Positions 35,105 through 44,841 of a stretch of DNA of 64,000 nucleotides are shown here, piece by piece. Origin of the DNA: Lentisphaera araneosa HTCC2155 (GTDB lineage Bacteria; Verrucomicrobiota; Lentisphaeria; Lentisphaerales; Lentisphaeraceae); assembly GCF_000170755.1 (NCBI RefSeq), contig NZ_ABCK01000001.1, forward strand, positions 372,001-436,000. Reading direction: 5' to 3'. The notes below the pieces were generated by a model that saw only the letters and a list, made by a program, of their open reading frames with translations, was not told where the DNA came from and made no database searches. A program made the translations under genes and the position numbers. Each line of letters opens with the position of its first letter. The stretch's first letter is position 1.

Positions 35105-36589
35105 ATGAAAATCATCAGTTCAGAAACGATGCGAGATCTTGATGCTCGCACCATTGCCAATAAACGAGTCGCTTCACTCGAACTGATGGAGCGTGCTGGA
35201 AAACAATGCTCCGAGCAAATAGAGCTCTTCTGTTCACAACTAGCACCACATCATAAAAAACGTCTAATCATTCTTTGCGGTCCAGGAAATAATGGAGGTG
35301 ACGGCTTTGTCATTGCACGTTATTTGACCTCCAAGTTTGAGGTCAAAACCTACTGTACACACAAGCAAGATAAGTTAAGTCCAGATGCAAAAACAAACAG
35401 CTCCAAAGTATCTGAGCTTTGTGAGTTTGAGGCTTCCTCTCAACTTTTGAATAAAATCACTGAAGGGGACATCATCATTGACTGCCTTTTTGGTACGGGT
35501 TTAAATCGTGCCTTAACTGGCGAATACGAAACTCTTGTCAATTCAATTAACGCTAGTCAACTACCCGTCATATCAGTGGATTCACCTTCCGGCTTACTCT
35601 CAGATGGACAAGTGCCCTCTGCTGCCATCAAAGCCACCATTACCTTAAGTATTGGACTGCCAAAAACATCATACTTTCAAAACGATGGCCCCGCTCATGT
35701 GGGCTCTCTAATAAATTTAGATATCGGTTTTTCCAAAGATTACATAACTCAAGCTCCTTCCGAGGGGCAGGCTTTTTTTGCGCAAGACGCAAAAAAAACT
35801 TTACAAAGCTTCACTTACAATTCACACAAATATACTCGAGGTCAATGCCTCATTATCGCAGGTTCCGAGCTCTACAATGGCGCTCCCATTATTGCGGCGG
35901 ATTCCGCAGCTGTAAGTGGTGCTGGCATGGTTATTCTTGCTCATGAATCTTTGCGCACTCCGCAAAACCCAGGAATCATTTGTTTAACAAAACCCCCAGA
36001 CATTATCAAATCTCACTTTTTTGAAAAATCCCAGTCGGTCTTAATCGGACCTGGTATCGAGATCAACGACAAAAACAAAAAACTTTTTACACACTTAATA
36101 AAGTCAGATAAAGCGCTAGTCATTGATGCTTCTGCCATTGACCTAATTGCAGATAATAAAACTTTATTCCCTCGCAATGCACCAACGATAATAACGCCTC
36201 ACGCAGGTGAACTCCAACGCTTAGCTAAAGGCTTAAACATAAATCACTCAGATCTAAGCAAAGCAGCTCAGCACATTGCTCAAAATTTATCCATACAAGT
36301 TTTACTTAAAGGTCCACAAAGCAAAATCTATAATGAGCAAGGAGCATTCTCCTACAACACAAGCGGGAATTGGGCCTTGTCGACTGCGGGATCAGGAGAT
36401 GCTTTAGCGGGAATCATTGCCTCGCTATGGGCTAAAAAAGACATCAACTATTATGAGCAAGCTCAGCTCGGCTGTTTCATACATGGCAAATCTGTCGATT
36501 TCTATACTGGCGCAAAACGTTCTTTTACCGTGGATTTATTTCCTAGCTTAATTTCAAAAGTCTTGCATTCACTAAGCCCTTTAGCTTAA
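35105..36589 (+). CDS. nnrD: Bifunctional NAD(P)H-hydrate epimerase/dehydratase
   Basis: Repairs damaged NAD(P)HX. The N-terminal ~215 residues are the YjeF_N epimerase (NNGGDGFVIARYL, DCLFGTGLNRALTG, SVDSPSGL), and the C-terminal ~270 residues the ADP/ATP-dependent dehydratase (TPHAGELQRLAKGL, VLLKGPQSKI, and STAGSGDALAGIIASL with the catalytic Asp). The 494-residue fusion is the common bacterial arrangement (also named Nnr). Monocistronic as far as can be seen. Confidence 0.93.
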   Translation: MKIISSETMRDLDARTIANKRVASLELMERAGKQCSEQIELFCSQLAPHHKKRLIILCGPGNNGGDGFVIARYLTSKFEVKTYCTHKQDKLSPDAKTNSSKVSELCEFEASSQLLNKITEGDIIIDCLFGTGLNRALTGEYETLVNSINASQLPVISVDSPSGLLSDGQVPSAAIKATITLSIGLPKTSYFQNDGPAHVGSLINLDIGFSKDYITQAPSEGQAFFAQDAKKTLQSFTYNSHKYTRGQCLIIAGSELYNGAPIIAADSAAVSGAGMVILAHESLRTPQNPGIICLTKPPDIIKSHFFEKSQSVLIGPGIEINDKNKKLFTHLIKSDKALVIDASAIDLIADNKTLFPRNAPTIITPHAGELQRLAKGLNINHSDLSKAAQHIAQNLSIQVLLKGPQSKIYNEQGAFSYNTSGNWALSTAGSGDALAGIIASLWAKKDINYYEQAQLGCFIHGKSVDFYTGAKRSFTVDLFPSLISKVLHSLSPLA

Positions 36590-36710
36590 ATACACAAGTC
36601 ATATCCTATCATTCAATACTTAAGAATTTTAATGATTTTCAGTGTTGTTTGTGGACAGTCCTTAAGTCGGCTTTATCTTGCCATGTTTTCATGCCAACAT
36701 AGACCCGCTT

Positions 36711-38552
36711 ATGAACCTAAGAACAATCAAGTTAAAGCTCAAGAGAAATCGCCCTCTAAAGATGGTGGTTCTCTCGATTACTGTGGGAGTCATAACGGGT
36801 CTCGTTGCCAGTTTGTTTTTCCTTTTTTTAGAATGGGCAAAAGCGATTATTTTTGATGGTATTTTAGGCTTAAAACTCGCCTCACCTCCTGGGGAACATA
36901 TCATTAGTGATGATAATTTAATTCATATAAAAACGACACTCTACGATAGAATATTTTCTAATATCCCTCAGTCACTCTTAATTATTTTAGTCCCAGGGCT
37001 TGGTTGTGGCTTAGCCGCTTATCTAGTTCGACGTTTTGCTCCTAATGCTGCTTACGATGGAACATCCGCACTTGTGGATACCTTTCATAATAAACGTGCA
37101 AAAATGAAGCTCTCAACAGCATTTACTAAAGGCATTGCTTCAATTATCACCCTTGCCAGTGGTGGTAGTGGCGGTAAAGAAGGTCCCGTAGCACAAGTCG
37201 GTGCAGGTTGTGGCTCCTACTTAGCGGACAAGCTCAAGCTTTCGGTTAAAGAAAGGCGAGTTCTATTCTTATCGGGCTGTGCAGGTGGCTTAGGTGCTAT
37301 TTTCAGAGCTCCACTTGGCGCTGCTATTACTGCGGTAGAAGTTCTCTATAAAGAAGACTTCGAATCGGAAGCCATTATGCCTTGCGTTATCGCCAGTGTT
37401 ACATCTTATTCAACCTTTATGCTGACTTTTGGTAGCCATACAATTTTCAATCTCGGTGAAGTTGAAAGTTTCGAAGGCTTCTTCCATATCCCCTCTTATA
37501 TCCTACTCGCCCTCACCTGTAGTGCAATCGGCGCCTTTTATGTCAAATTCTACCAATTCACTAAAGAATTTTTTATTAAATTAAAAATTCCCACCCCAAT
37601 AAAACCTGTTGTCGGAGGTATGCTTACTGGCCTTCTTGCCCTAATCATGCCCTACGCCTTGGGTGATGGTTGGGGAGCTATACAAGAGGTTATGGATGGC
37701 AATCTAACTTTGGGTTTTATTGCCTTGGCCGTTATAGTCAAAATCGTCGCAACCTCTCTCACCATCGGTTCAGGGGGTTCTGCAGGTATTTTTGGTCCGA
37801 GCTTATTCATTGGAGCCATGACGGGAGGCTGCTTAGGCTCCTTCCTTCACATGCAATTCCCTGACAACCCTATGGTCCCCTCGATTACCGCTTTTGTCAT
37901 GGTCGGTATGGCAGCTTTTTTTGCGGGTGTCGCAAATGCCCCTATTGCATCCATTATCATGGTCTGTGAAATTACCGGTACATACAACCTCCTTGCTCCC
38001 CTCCTTTTAACCTCTGCCTTCAGTATGCTCTTCAACAGTAAGGTTTCTATATTCAAACCACAAGTCTTAAATAAATTTGAATCTCCCGCACACAAAGGAG
38101 ATATGACCGTCAATATTTTGCAAGAAATCCAAGTTGGAGAAGCCGTCGAACTATCCCAAAAAATCAAAACTGTTGAAGCCACTACCATGCTTGGACAACT
38201 TTCTCAACTTGTACGCAATACTGAACAACACATCTTCCCCGTTGTCCGCCAAGGAAAACTTATAGGCATTGCAAATTTGGACAAAATCCGAACCGTTATG
38301 TTCAACCAAGACACCTATTCCATGCTCATTGTCGCAGACATTATGGAGAAATCAGTCGTCTTAAAAAGTAACATGACACTCTATGAAGCTCTAGGTAAAT
38401 TTTTAAACGATGGACACCTTGAACTTTGTGTAGTAAATGACGATAACGAAGTTATCAGTATCCTCCGTTACCAAAATTTAATTGAAGCATACCACAAAGG
38501 TGTAAACCTCCACAACTACGACAAAGAAGACAGTCTACATGCCCCTATTTAA
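36711..38552 (+). CDS. ClC-type chloride channel/antiporter with CBS domains
   Basis: I place the start at the ATG at 36711 (MNLRTIKLKLK), rather than an upstream TTG. About 430 residues of hydrophobic helices contain GGSGGKEGPVAQVGA, with the gating Glu of the GKEGP motif, and GSGGSAGIFGPSLFIGA, the third selectivity motif. The first anion motif is not a standard GSGIP (YDGTSALVDTF at that position). The C-terminal ~140 residues carry two CBS repeats (ending in SILRYQNLIEAY), which usually bind adenylate. The gene overlaps the flavoprotein gene by 14 bases. Confidence 0.9.
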   Translation: MNLRTIKLKLKRNRPLKMVVLSITVGVITGLVASLFFLFLEWAKAIIFDGILGLKLASPPGEHIISDDNLIHIKTTLYDRIFSNIPQSLLIILVPGLGCGLAAYLVRRFAPNAAYDGTSALVDTFHNKRAKMKLSTAFTKGIASIITLASGGSGGKEGPVAQVGAGCGSYLADKLKLSVKERRVLFLSGCAGGLGAIFRAPLGAAITAVEVLYKEDFESEAIMPCVIASVTSYSTFMLTFGSHTIFNLGEVESFEGFFHIPSYILLALTCSAIGAFYVKFYQFTKEFFIKLKIPTPIKPVVGGMLTGLLALIMPYALGDGWGAIQEVMDGNLTLGFIALAVIVKIVATSLTIGSGGSAGIFGPSLFIGAMTGGCLGSFLHMQFPDNPMVPSITAFVMVGMAAFFAGVANAPIASIIMVCEITGTYNLLAPLLLTSAFSMLFNSKVSIFKPQVLNKFESPAHKGDMTVNILQEIQVGEAVELSQKIKTVEATTMLGQLSQLVRNTEQHIFPVVRQGKLIGIANLDKIRTVMFNQDTYSMLIVADIMEKSVVLKSNMTLYEALGKFLNDGHLELCVVNDDNEVISILRYQNLIEAYHKGVNLHNYDKEDSLHAPI

Positions 38553-40080
38553 TAACATCTCACTTTCTCCCGGTGCCTCTTTAGAAAACGCCTTAAAAAA
38601 ACTGGATCCAAGTTTTAAATCCTACAGAATTCTAAAGAAATCACTCGATGCACGTAAAAAGAAAAAGATTATGTACATCTATAACGTGGAAACTTTCACC
38701 ACTGAAATGCCTCCACCCAAAGAGAAAATTGTTTTAGATCGCTTCCCTGCTGACAAAAAGCCTATGACTACAATTATTGGCGCTGGCCCAGCAGGTTTAT
38801 TTGCTGCCTTACGCTTAGTGGAGCGTGGTCTCCCTTGTCGAATCCTCGAACGAGGCAAGCCAATCCTAGAACGTATGCGCGACATCTCTCGTCACTGGAA
38901 AAAGGGTCAATTGAACCCCGACTCAAACGTATGCTTTGGCGAAGGTGGTGCGGGAACTTTCTCTGATGGCAAGCTGATCACACGCATTAAATCTGAGCAT
39001 ATTGATTACGTCATGCAACGCTTCGTGGACTTCGGTTCTCCAGATGAAATCATCTACTTAGCCAACCCTCATGTTGGCTCCAACCAAATCCGTAAAGTCA
39101 TCTCTCGCCTTTCTGAGTACCTTCAGGAAAAAGGCTGCGCAATTGAGTACGATACTCGCGTCGAAGAATTTAACTTAGTGGACTCACAGCTTGAATCCGT
39201 GACTTGTCAGAATGGCAAAAAGTTTGAATCAGATCATTGGATTTTAGCAAGTGGCCACTCAGCTCACGATATCTATCGCAGCCTCATCAATGTAAATATC
39301 CTATGTGAATCAAAATCCTTTGCCATGGGTTTTAGAATTGAACACCCACAGGAATTCATTGCTAAAGCGCAATATGGTAAGTTCTATAATCACCCCGATA
39401 TGCCCACAGCCAATTACAAAATTTCTTGTCATGACAAAAAGTCTAACGTCGGTGTCTATTCATTCTGTATGTGTCCTGGTGGCTACGTCTTAGCCTCCAG
39501 TGCCCAGGCAGGTCAAATGGTGGTCAATGGTATGTCAAACTACAATCACGGCTCACCTTTTGCCAACTCTGGTCTAGTTATAACGATCGACAAAGAGAAA
39601 TGGTTGGGAACTGACCCTCTAAAAGCTTTGGACTTTCAAAGCTCCATAGAAAAGAAAGCTTACGATGTTGGGCAAGATGCTGGGGCGACCATTCATATAC
39701 CTGCTCAGACACCCGAAGATTTTATGAACGACCGCGCGGGTAAAATTGGCAAGAGCTCATGCCCCTCAGGAGTCATATCTGCAAACCTTCGAGATATCTA
39801 TCCAAAAGAATTGAATGATGCCTATATAAAGGCCTTGGAAAACTTCGAGCGTAAAATCCCTGGTTTTATAACAAACAACGCCCTTCTTCATGCTGTGGAA
39901 AGCCGTACTTCCTCTCCGATTCGCGTCCCTCGCGATAAAGCGAACTTGGAATCTCCCTCATGTAGTAACCTCTACCCCTGCGGTGAAGGTGCGGGCTATG
40001 CCGGAGGAATCACCTCTGCAGCAGTTGATGGCATCCGTTGTGCAGAAGCTATCTTCGAAAAAGCTTCTGCTGAACTCTAA
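38539..40080 (+). CDS. COG2509-type FAD-dependent oxidoreductase
   Basis: A 513-residue flavoprotein with an N-terminal ~75-residue domain, then the dinucleotide-binding TIIGAGPAGLFAALRLVERG and the family-typical NVCFGEGGAGTFSDGKL and SNVGVYSFCMCPGG blocks, and a C-terminal FAD motif ending in the form GAGYAGGITSAAVDG. This is the uncharacterised FAD-dependent dehydrogenase group (COG2509). It overlaps the ClC gene by 14 bases and converges on the sulfatase with a four-base overlap. Its substrate is not known. Confidence 0.85.
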   Translation: MPLFNNISLSPGASLENALKKLDPSFKSYRILKKSLDARKKKKIMYIYNVETFTTEMPPPKEKIVLDRFPADKKPMTTIIGAGPAGLFAALRLVERGLPCRILERGKPILERMRDISRHWKKGQLNPDSNVCFGEGGAGTFSDGKLITRIKSEHIDYVMQRFVDFGSPDEIIYLANPHVGSNQIRKVISRLSEYLQEKGCAIEYDTRVEEFNLVDSQLESVTCQNGKKFESDHWILASGHSAHDIYRSLINVNILCESKSFAMGFRIEHPQEFIAKAQYGKFYNHPDMPTANYKISCHDKKSNVGVYSFCMCPGGYVLASSAQAGQMVVNGMSNYNHGSPFANSGLVITIDKEKWLGTDPLKALDFQSSIEKKAYDVGQDAGATIHIPAQTPEDFMNDRAGKIGKSSCPSGVISANLRDIYPKELNDAYIKALENFERKIPGFITNNALLHAVESRTSSPIRVPRDKANLESPSCSNLYPCGEGAGYAGGITSAAVDGIRCAEAIFEKASAEL

Positions 40081-41636
40081 TATTTTTTACGACTGTTCTT
40101 TTTAATGAGCTGAGGCATCGTCCTTTCTTTTTCAGCATCATACTGTGACGCAAAATAAGAGGCGAACTGCTTCTTAAGTTTCCTGAGGACCTCAGCATAC
40201 TCGGGATTATTGGCAAAGTTGGTCGTTTCATTCGGATCTTTCTGATAGTCATAGAGTTCAACTTCAACAATATCATTTTCGTCAAACTTCATAAAGCCAT
40301 AATAATTTTTTGGCATCCATAAAGTTAAACGATACTTCCCCGACCTCATGGTGTAACCATGATTCGCCCATCGTAAATATTGACTAATCGAATAGTCTTT
40401 TACCTTCGCTTTTGGGTCCTCTAAAATCGGACTTAAGTCTTCACCTTCCAATTGCTCCGGGATCTCCAAACCAGTCAATTTACATAAGCTAGGAAAGATG
40501 TCGATAAACTCTGTTGGCGACTGACTCACTTGACCCTTCTTTTGATTCGGAGCCGAAATAATGAGTGGTGCTCGTGTCGCTTGCTCAAAATTAGAGTGCT
40601 TACACCACAAGCCATGATCACCTAAGTGCCAACCATGATCACCCCATAAAACAACGATTGTATTCTTATCTAAATTCAAGCGTTTGAGCTCATCCATAAC
40701 GCGACCAACTTGAGCATCCACATAACTCACGCAGGCATAATAAGCGTGAATTAAATGACGTTGACGTTTCTCATCAACCGCTTTGCCAATTTGATAATCT
40801 TTATAGGCCGCCAGTTCACCAAAAGAGTGATAAGCATATTTTGGGCGTTGCTGATCTTGTTTTTGATGTTCAGCTAAAGGCAATTTATTGGGATCATACA
40901 TGTCCCAGTATTTTTTTGGTGCATTAAAGGGCAAGTGAGGTTTATTGAAGCCCAAAACCATGAAGAATTTTTCTTTCGTTTCGGCTAATTCATTTAATCG
41001 TTGAATCCCTGCTTTTGCAACTGCACCATCGCGATAAGCATCATCGGGCAAATCATATGCCTCTGAAACTAAGTAAGCTCCCTTATTTTTCATCTCTTTC
41101 TGCAACAAACTCGTTTTCAAACGCTTCTGGGTTTTATTCAGTTTTTTAAAAACTTGATGGGCTTTAGGGTTTTGGAACTTATCTAAAACTGGTTTGGGAT
41201 GATTTTTATTATAGGGTAGATCATCGCCCAGTTCTGACCAAGACAATTCTTTGTCGTCATTCTTAGCTCCGTGCATCAATTTACCATAACCAATACTTAG
41301 ATAACCATTTTCTTTAAAATACTGAGGCATGGTTAAAATATTAGGATTTATATCTCGCATATGAGTATGGAGATCCAAAATCCCCGTGGTATCAGGACGC
41401 AAACCTGTGAACATCGAGATCCGCGAAGGGGCACAAACTGCTTGCTGGCAATAGTTGGACCTAAACAAAGTTCCATTGTCCGCCAGGGAATCAATATTGG
41501 GGCTCACAGCATATTTATCGCCATAACAAGCTAAAGTGGGCTTGAGGTCATCTATGGTGATAATGAGAACATTTGCTTTTTCAGCAAATATTGAAAGTGG
41601 CAAGACAATCAGACTTAAAATACGAAGTAATGACAT
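40077..41636 (-). CDS. Exported sulfatase (iduronate-2-sulfatase-like)
   Basis: A signal peptide (LLRILSLIVLPLSIFA) precedes a type I sulfatase. Metal ligands are D29 and D30 (ITIDDLKPTLACYG), and the formylglycine site is C68 in CAPSR, followed by GLRPDTTGI. WGDHGWHLGDHGLWCKHSNFE supplies further active-site residues and is typical of the iduronate-2-sulfatase-like group. It is a secreted or periplasmic enzyme that needs a formylglycine-generating enzyme, which I did not find here. It is divergently arranged from the L-fucose pathway genes, so a sulfated fucan is a likely substrate source (inference). Confidence 0.9.
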   Translation of the reverse strand: MSLLRILSLIVLPLSIFAEKANVLIITIDDLKPTLACYGDKYAVSPNIDSLADNGTLFRSNYCQQAVCAPSRISMFTGLRPDTTGILDLHTHMRDINPNILTMPQYFKENGYLSIGYGKLMHGAKNDDKELSWSELGDDLPYNKNHPKPVLDKFQNPKAHQVFKKLNKTQKRLKTSLLQKEMKNKGAYLVSEAYDLPDDAYRDGAVAKAGIQRLNELAETKEKFFMVLGFNKPHLPFNAPKKYWDMYDPNKLPLAEHQKQDQQRPKYAYHSFGELAAYKDYQIGKAVDEKRQRHLIHAYYACVSYVDAQVGRVMDELKRLNLDKNTIVVLWGDHGWHLGDHGLWCKHSNFEQATRAPLIISAPNQKKGQVSQSPTEFIDIFPSLCKLTGLEIPEQLEGEDLSPILEDPKAKVKDYSISQYLRWANHGYTMRSGKYRLTLWMPKNYYGFMKFDENDIVEVELYDYQKDPNETTNFANNPEYAEVLRKLKKQFASYFASQYDAEKERTMPQLIKKNSRKKY

Positions 41637-41860
41637 AGGAACCTTTTAAATAAAATATTGTTTGCCTATATAATAGTATGTCATAACTAATAATTGACAG
41701 TTCTACTTAATTTGAACTGAAAAAACTTAATACACTCAAAATGACCAAGCTAAATCACATGAGTTTTTAAATGATTCAATGGTAGTGAGTGCGCCCCTTA
41801 CATTTTTGAGCATAAAAAAAATATCAACTTGTAAAATTCGATCATTTAATACTTAAAGAG

Positions 41861-41912
41861 CTCGAGTCTTAAGACCTCGAGTCTTGCATTCTTCCACCTC
41901 CTCTCGTATTGT
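41861..41912 (+). promoter_or_regulatory. Predicted promoter and operator-like repeat ahead of the fuconate dehydratase
   Basis: TTGCAT (41884-41889) and TATTGT (41907-41912) are separated by 17 bases. The direct repeat CTCGAGTCTT occurs at 41861-41870 and 41876-41885, the second copy overlapping the -35 box, with the palindrome GTCTTAAGAC between them. This is a plausible control site in the 312-bp gap shared with the divergent sulfatase gene. The rest of that gap shows nothing else I can name. Confidence 0.45.
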
Positions 41913-41948
41913 TCAGAAAATATTAAGATAAAAATAGGCAGTATAAAT

Positions 41949-43601
41949 ATGGCGAAAAATAGTTTCCTTATCCTTCACCCAAAAGATAATTTAGCAGTCG
42001 CACTCGAAAACCTTAAGCAAGGTCAAGTGATCGAACATGGCGAACAGAGTTTAACTTTATTAGACAATGTAAAACTCAAACATAAGTTTGCCCTTTGTGA
42101 CTTCCCGAAAGACGCTATCATGACTCAATACGGAGTACCTGTAGGTCGTGCTTTAATGGATATTAAAACTGGTCAAGCCATCACTGTCGAAAACACTGAA
42201 CACAGCAGTGACGATATGTGTAACTGGATGCCTGGATACCAAGCTCCTCCCACTGATGCGAGCCATTTTGAAGGTCAAAGCTTTAAAGGTTACCACCGCA
42301 AAGACGGTCAAGTGGGCACGCGAAACAACTGGTTAGTTATCCCTCTTGTTTTTTGTGAGAATAATAACTTAATGACTCTCCGCGAAGTTTTTAACCGCGA
42401 ACTAGGTTTCACGGATCATAGCTCTTACCAAACTGAATTACGTCAATTAACTGAACTCTATAAAAATGGCGCTAGCGTTGACGACATCCTCAACTCAGCT
42501 GAAACAAGTACTTCAACTGCAAAGAGCTCCAACAACCTTTTTCCGAATGTTGATGGTCTGAAATTCCTTTTCCACAACATGGGTTGTGGCGGAACTAACG
42601 AAGACTCACAAGTTCTCGCAAAACTTCTTGCTGGCTACATCAAACACCCAAATACGGCTGGCGTTACTGTCCTCAGTCTCGGTTGTCAAAAAACTCAAAT
42701 GGGATTACTTGAATCATATATGGAACAGCTCGAAGTTACGGGCAAGCCCATTTACTTCCACGAGCAGCAAAAAATTGGCACAGAGAAAGAGCTCATTAGC
42801 CAAGCAATCAAATCAACTTTTGCGGGCCTTATTCAAGCTAACCAGAATGAACGTAGCGACGCACCCCTCAGCAAACTAGTTATCGGTGTTGAATGTGGTG
42901 CTTCCGATGGCTTCTCTGGCATTTCTTCGAACCCTGCTATTGGTCAAGTGAGTGACCTCATTGTGAAACTCGGTGGTGCTGCTGTTCTTTCTGAGTTTCC
43001 TGAACTTTTCGGCGTTGAAAAAGAAATGATCATGCGTTGTAAAGACGAAAACACTGCCAACACTTTTATTGACCTCATGCGCAAGTACGAAGCTCGTGCT
43101 GAAGCAGACGGCACTTCCATGTCTACTAATCCTTCTCCTGGTAACATCAAAGATGGCCTTATCACTGATGCAATGAAATCTGCGGGGGCCGCAAAAAAAG
43201 GTGGTACGGCAGTCATTCAAGATGTTCAAGATTACCCTGGTTACATCAAACAGACAGGCCTCAACTTACTCAACACTCCAGGTAACGACGTTGAGTCATG
43301 CACCGCTCTAGCTGGTGCAGGCTGTAACCTCATTTTATTCTCCACAGGCTTGGGTACTCCAACGGGCAACCCCGTAACACCAGTCATTAAAGTTTCTTCA
43401 AACAGTACTGTGGCAGTAAAAATGCCCGACATCATTGACTTCGACACTGGATGCATTATTTCAGGAGAGAAATCACTCGAAGAAACAGGACAAAACTTAC
43501 TCCAACATTGTATCGACGTGGCTTCTGGAACGACTCTCAGTAAATCAGAAAAACTTGGCCAAGACGACTTCATTCCGTGGAAACGCGGCACTTCACTTTA
43601 A
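41949..43601 (+). CDS. UxaA/altronate dehydratase-family enzyme, likely L-fuconate dehydratase
   Basis: A 550-residue protein with an N-terminal SAF domain (to about residue 85) and the C-terminal altronate/galactarate dehydratase domain (YHRKDGQVGTRNNWLVIP, FHNMGCGGTNEDSQ, LVIGVECGASDGFSG, TGLGTPTGNPVTPV). Cys in the NMGCGG, SLGCQKTQ and VECGAS segments may bind iron. The family dehydrates sugar acids to 2-keto-3-deoxy acids. Its position beside fuconolactonase and ahead of the other fucose genes implies dehydration of L-fuconate, a step usually done by an enolase-superfamily enzyme. The substrate is inferred from context. Confidence 0.8.
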   Translation: MAKNSFLILHPKDNLAVALENLKQGQVIEHGEQSLTLLDNVKLKHKFALCDFPKDAIMTQYGVPVGRALMDIKTGQAITVENTEHSSDDMCNWMPGYQAPPTDASHFEGQSFKGYHRKDGQVGTRNNWLVIPLVFCENNNLMTLREVFNRELGFTDHSSYQTELRQLTELYKNGASVDDILNSAETSTSTAKSSNNLFPNVDGLKFLFHNMGCGGTNEDSQVLAKLLAGYIKHPNTAGVTVLSLGCQKTQMGLLESYMEQLEVTGKPIYFHEQQKIGTEKELISQAIKSTFAGLIQANQNERSDAPLSKLVIGVECGASDGFSGISSNPAIGQVSDLIVKLGGAAVLSEFPELFGVEKEMIMRCKDENTANTFIDLMRKYEARAEADGTSMSTNPSPGNIKDGLITDAMKSAGAAKKGGTAVIQDVQDYPGYIKQTGLNLLNTPGNDVESCTALAGAGCNLILFSTGLGTPTGNPVTPVIKVSSNSTVAVKMPDIIDFDTGCIISGEKSLEETGQNLLQHCIDVASGTTLSKSEKLGQDDFIPWKRGTSL

Positions 43602-43622
43602 TCGACATTTTAAGAGTACTTT

Positions 43623-44444
43623 ATGCGCATTGACTCACATCAACATTTTTGGAATTATTCAGTAGAAGAATATGACTGGATCGACGACTCTATGAAAGTT
43701 CTTCGTCGCGACTTCTTACCCCCTCACCTCAAAGAAGAATTCGATCAACATCAACTCGATGCTTCAGTGGCGGTCCAAGCGCGTTGCACTCTAGAAGAAA
43801 CACGTTGGCTCATAGATTTCACGAAAGAGTATGATCACGTCGGTGGCGTCGTCGGCTGGGTCGATCTAAAGGATGAAAAACTCGCCGAAGTTCTCGAAGA
43901 ATTTAAGGGTGAAAAGAAACTTTGCGGTTTCCGCGAAATCCTCCAAGGTCAAGAACCTGAGTTCATGCTCGACCCCGACTTTATTCGCGGTGTGAAACTA
44001 CTCGCAGAAGAAGGCTACTCTTACGACATTCTAGTTTTCCCAAAACACCTCAAAGCAGTTAAGCAACTCCTTAAAGAACTCCCCGAAATGCGCTTGGTGA
44101 TTGATCATATTGCCAAGCCATTAATTGGCGAAGGTCAAATCGATGAATGGGCGGAAGATATGAACGATATCGCTAAGTACCCTCACGTCTACTGCAAACT
44201 TTCCGGTATGGTTACGGAAACAAAGCCAGGCTGGGATCAAGAAGATTTTACGCCATACATGGAAGTCATCTTTAACGCCTTTGGCGAAGATCGCATTATG
44301 TACGGCTCCGACTGGCCCGTTTGTCTCTTGAACGCTAGCTATTCAGAAACCTACAAAATCGCCCACGACTTCACAACTCAGTTCTCAGACACTGCAGAAG
44401 CCAAAGTCTTCGGCGCCAACGCCGCCAAATTCTACCAGATTTAA
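43623..44444 (+). CDS. L-fuconolactonase (amidohydrolase family)
   Basis: A 273-residue amidohydrolase-2 family protein. The metal-binding HxH is H6 and H8 (DSHQHFWNY); VIDHIAKP and YGSDWPVCLL give the other His and Asp ligands. FWNYSVEEYDWID and LPPHLKEEFD are typical of L-fucono- and L-rhamnono-lactone hydrolases. It follows the dehydratase by 21 bases. In the pathway it would open L-fucono-1,5-lactone to L-fuconate. Specificity for fucose over rhamnose rests on the fucose dehydrogenase nearby. Confidence 0.85.
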   Translation: MRIDSHQHFWNYSVEEYDWIDDSMKVLRRDFLPPHLKEEFDQHQLDASVAVQARCTLEETRWLIDFTKEYDHVGGVVGWVDLKDEKLAEVLEEFKGEKKLCGFREILQGQEPEFMLDPDFIRGVKLLAEEGYSYDILVFPKHLKAVKQLLKELPEMRLVIDHIAKPLIGEGQIDEWAEDMNDIAKYPHVYCKLSGMVTETKPGWDQEDFTPYMEVIFNAFGEDRIMYGSDWPVCLLNASYSETYKIAHDFTTQFSDTAEAKVFGANAAKFYQI

Positions 44445-44483
44445 AAAATACTACTTTGAACGCCAAGAATATGACATAGAACC

Positions 44484-44835
44484 CTATGGCATACCTTCGG
44501 TATTCAATTATGAGTGCTGAAAGCACGGCATAACTCAGCCTGGCACGGCAGTGCTAGGTCTAAATACGAATTGCGATTAATCATTGAGTGCTGAAAGCAC
44601 GGCATAACTCAGCCTGGCACGGCAGTGCCAGGTCTAAATTTGAATTGTGATTAATCATTGAGTGCTGAAAGCACGGCATAACTCAGCCTGGCACGCAAGT
44701 GCTAGGTCTAAATTTGAATTGCGATTAATCATTGAGTGCTGAAAGCACGGCATAACTCAGCCTGGCACGCAAGTGCTAGGAAATAAAGTGACGGTTGTTA
44801 ATGTGAGTCCCAACGGGACGGTATAACTTCCAAAT
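44484..44835. repeat. REP-like hairpin cluster with four 74-bp tandem units
   Basis: Units starting GAGTGCTGAAAGCACGG begin at 44512, 44586, 44660 and 44734, an exact 74-bp period. Each contains hairpin GTGCT GAA AGCAC, then CCTGGCAC...GTGCTAGG with a short loop. The cluster is bounded by ATACC TTC GGTAT near 44491-44503 and GTCCC AAC GGGAC near 44807. No ORF is present. The same modules recur near 45.4, 47.6 and 59.6 kb. Confidence 0.9.
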
Positions 44836-44841
44836 CAAAAC

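Noticed and set aside
42876-43591. Several minus-strand frames inside the UxaA-type gene
   Set aside because: They are shadows of a long, conserved plus-strand gene.
44512-44790. Regularly spaced repeats as a possible CRISPR array
   Set aside because: The 74-bp units are repeated whole, with no variable spacers, and each contains hairpins of the REP type. No cas gene is near.
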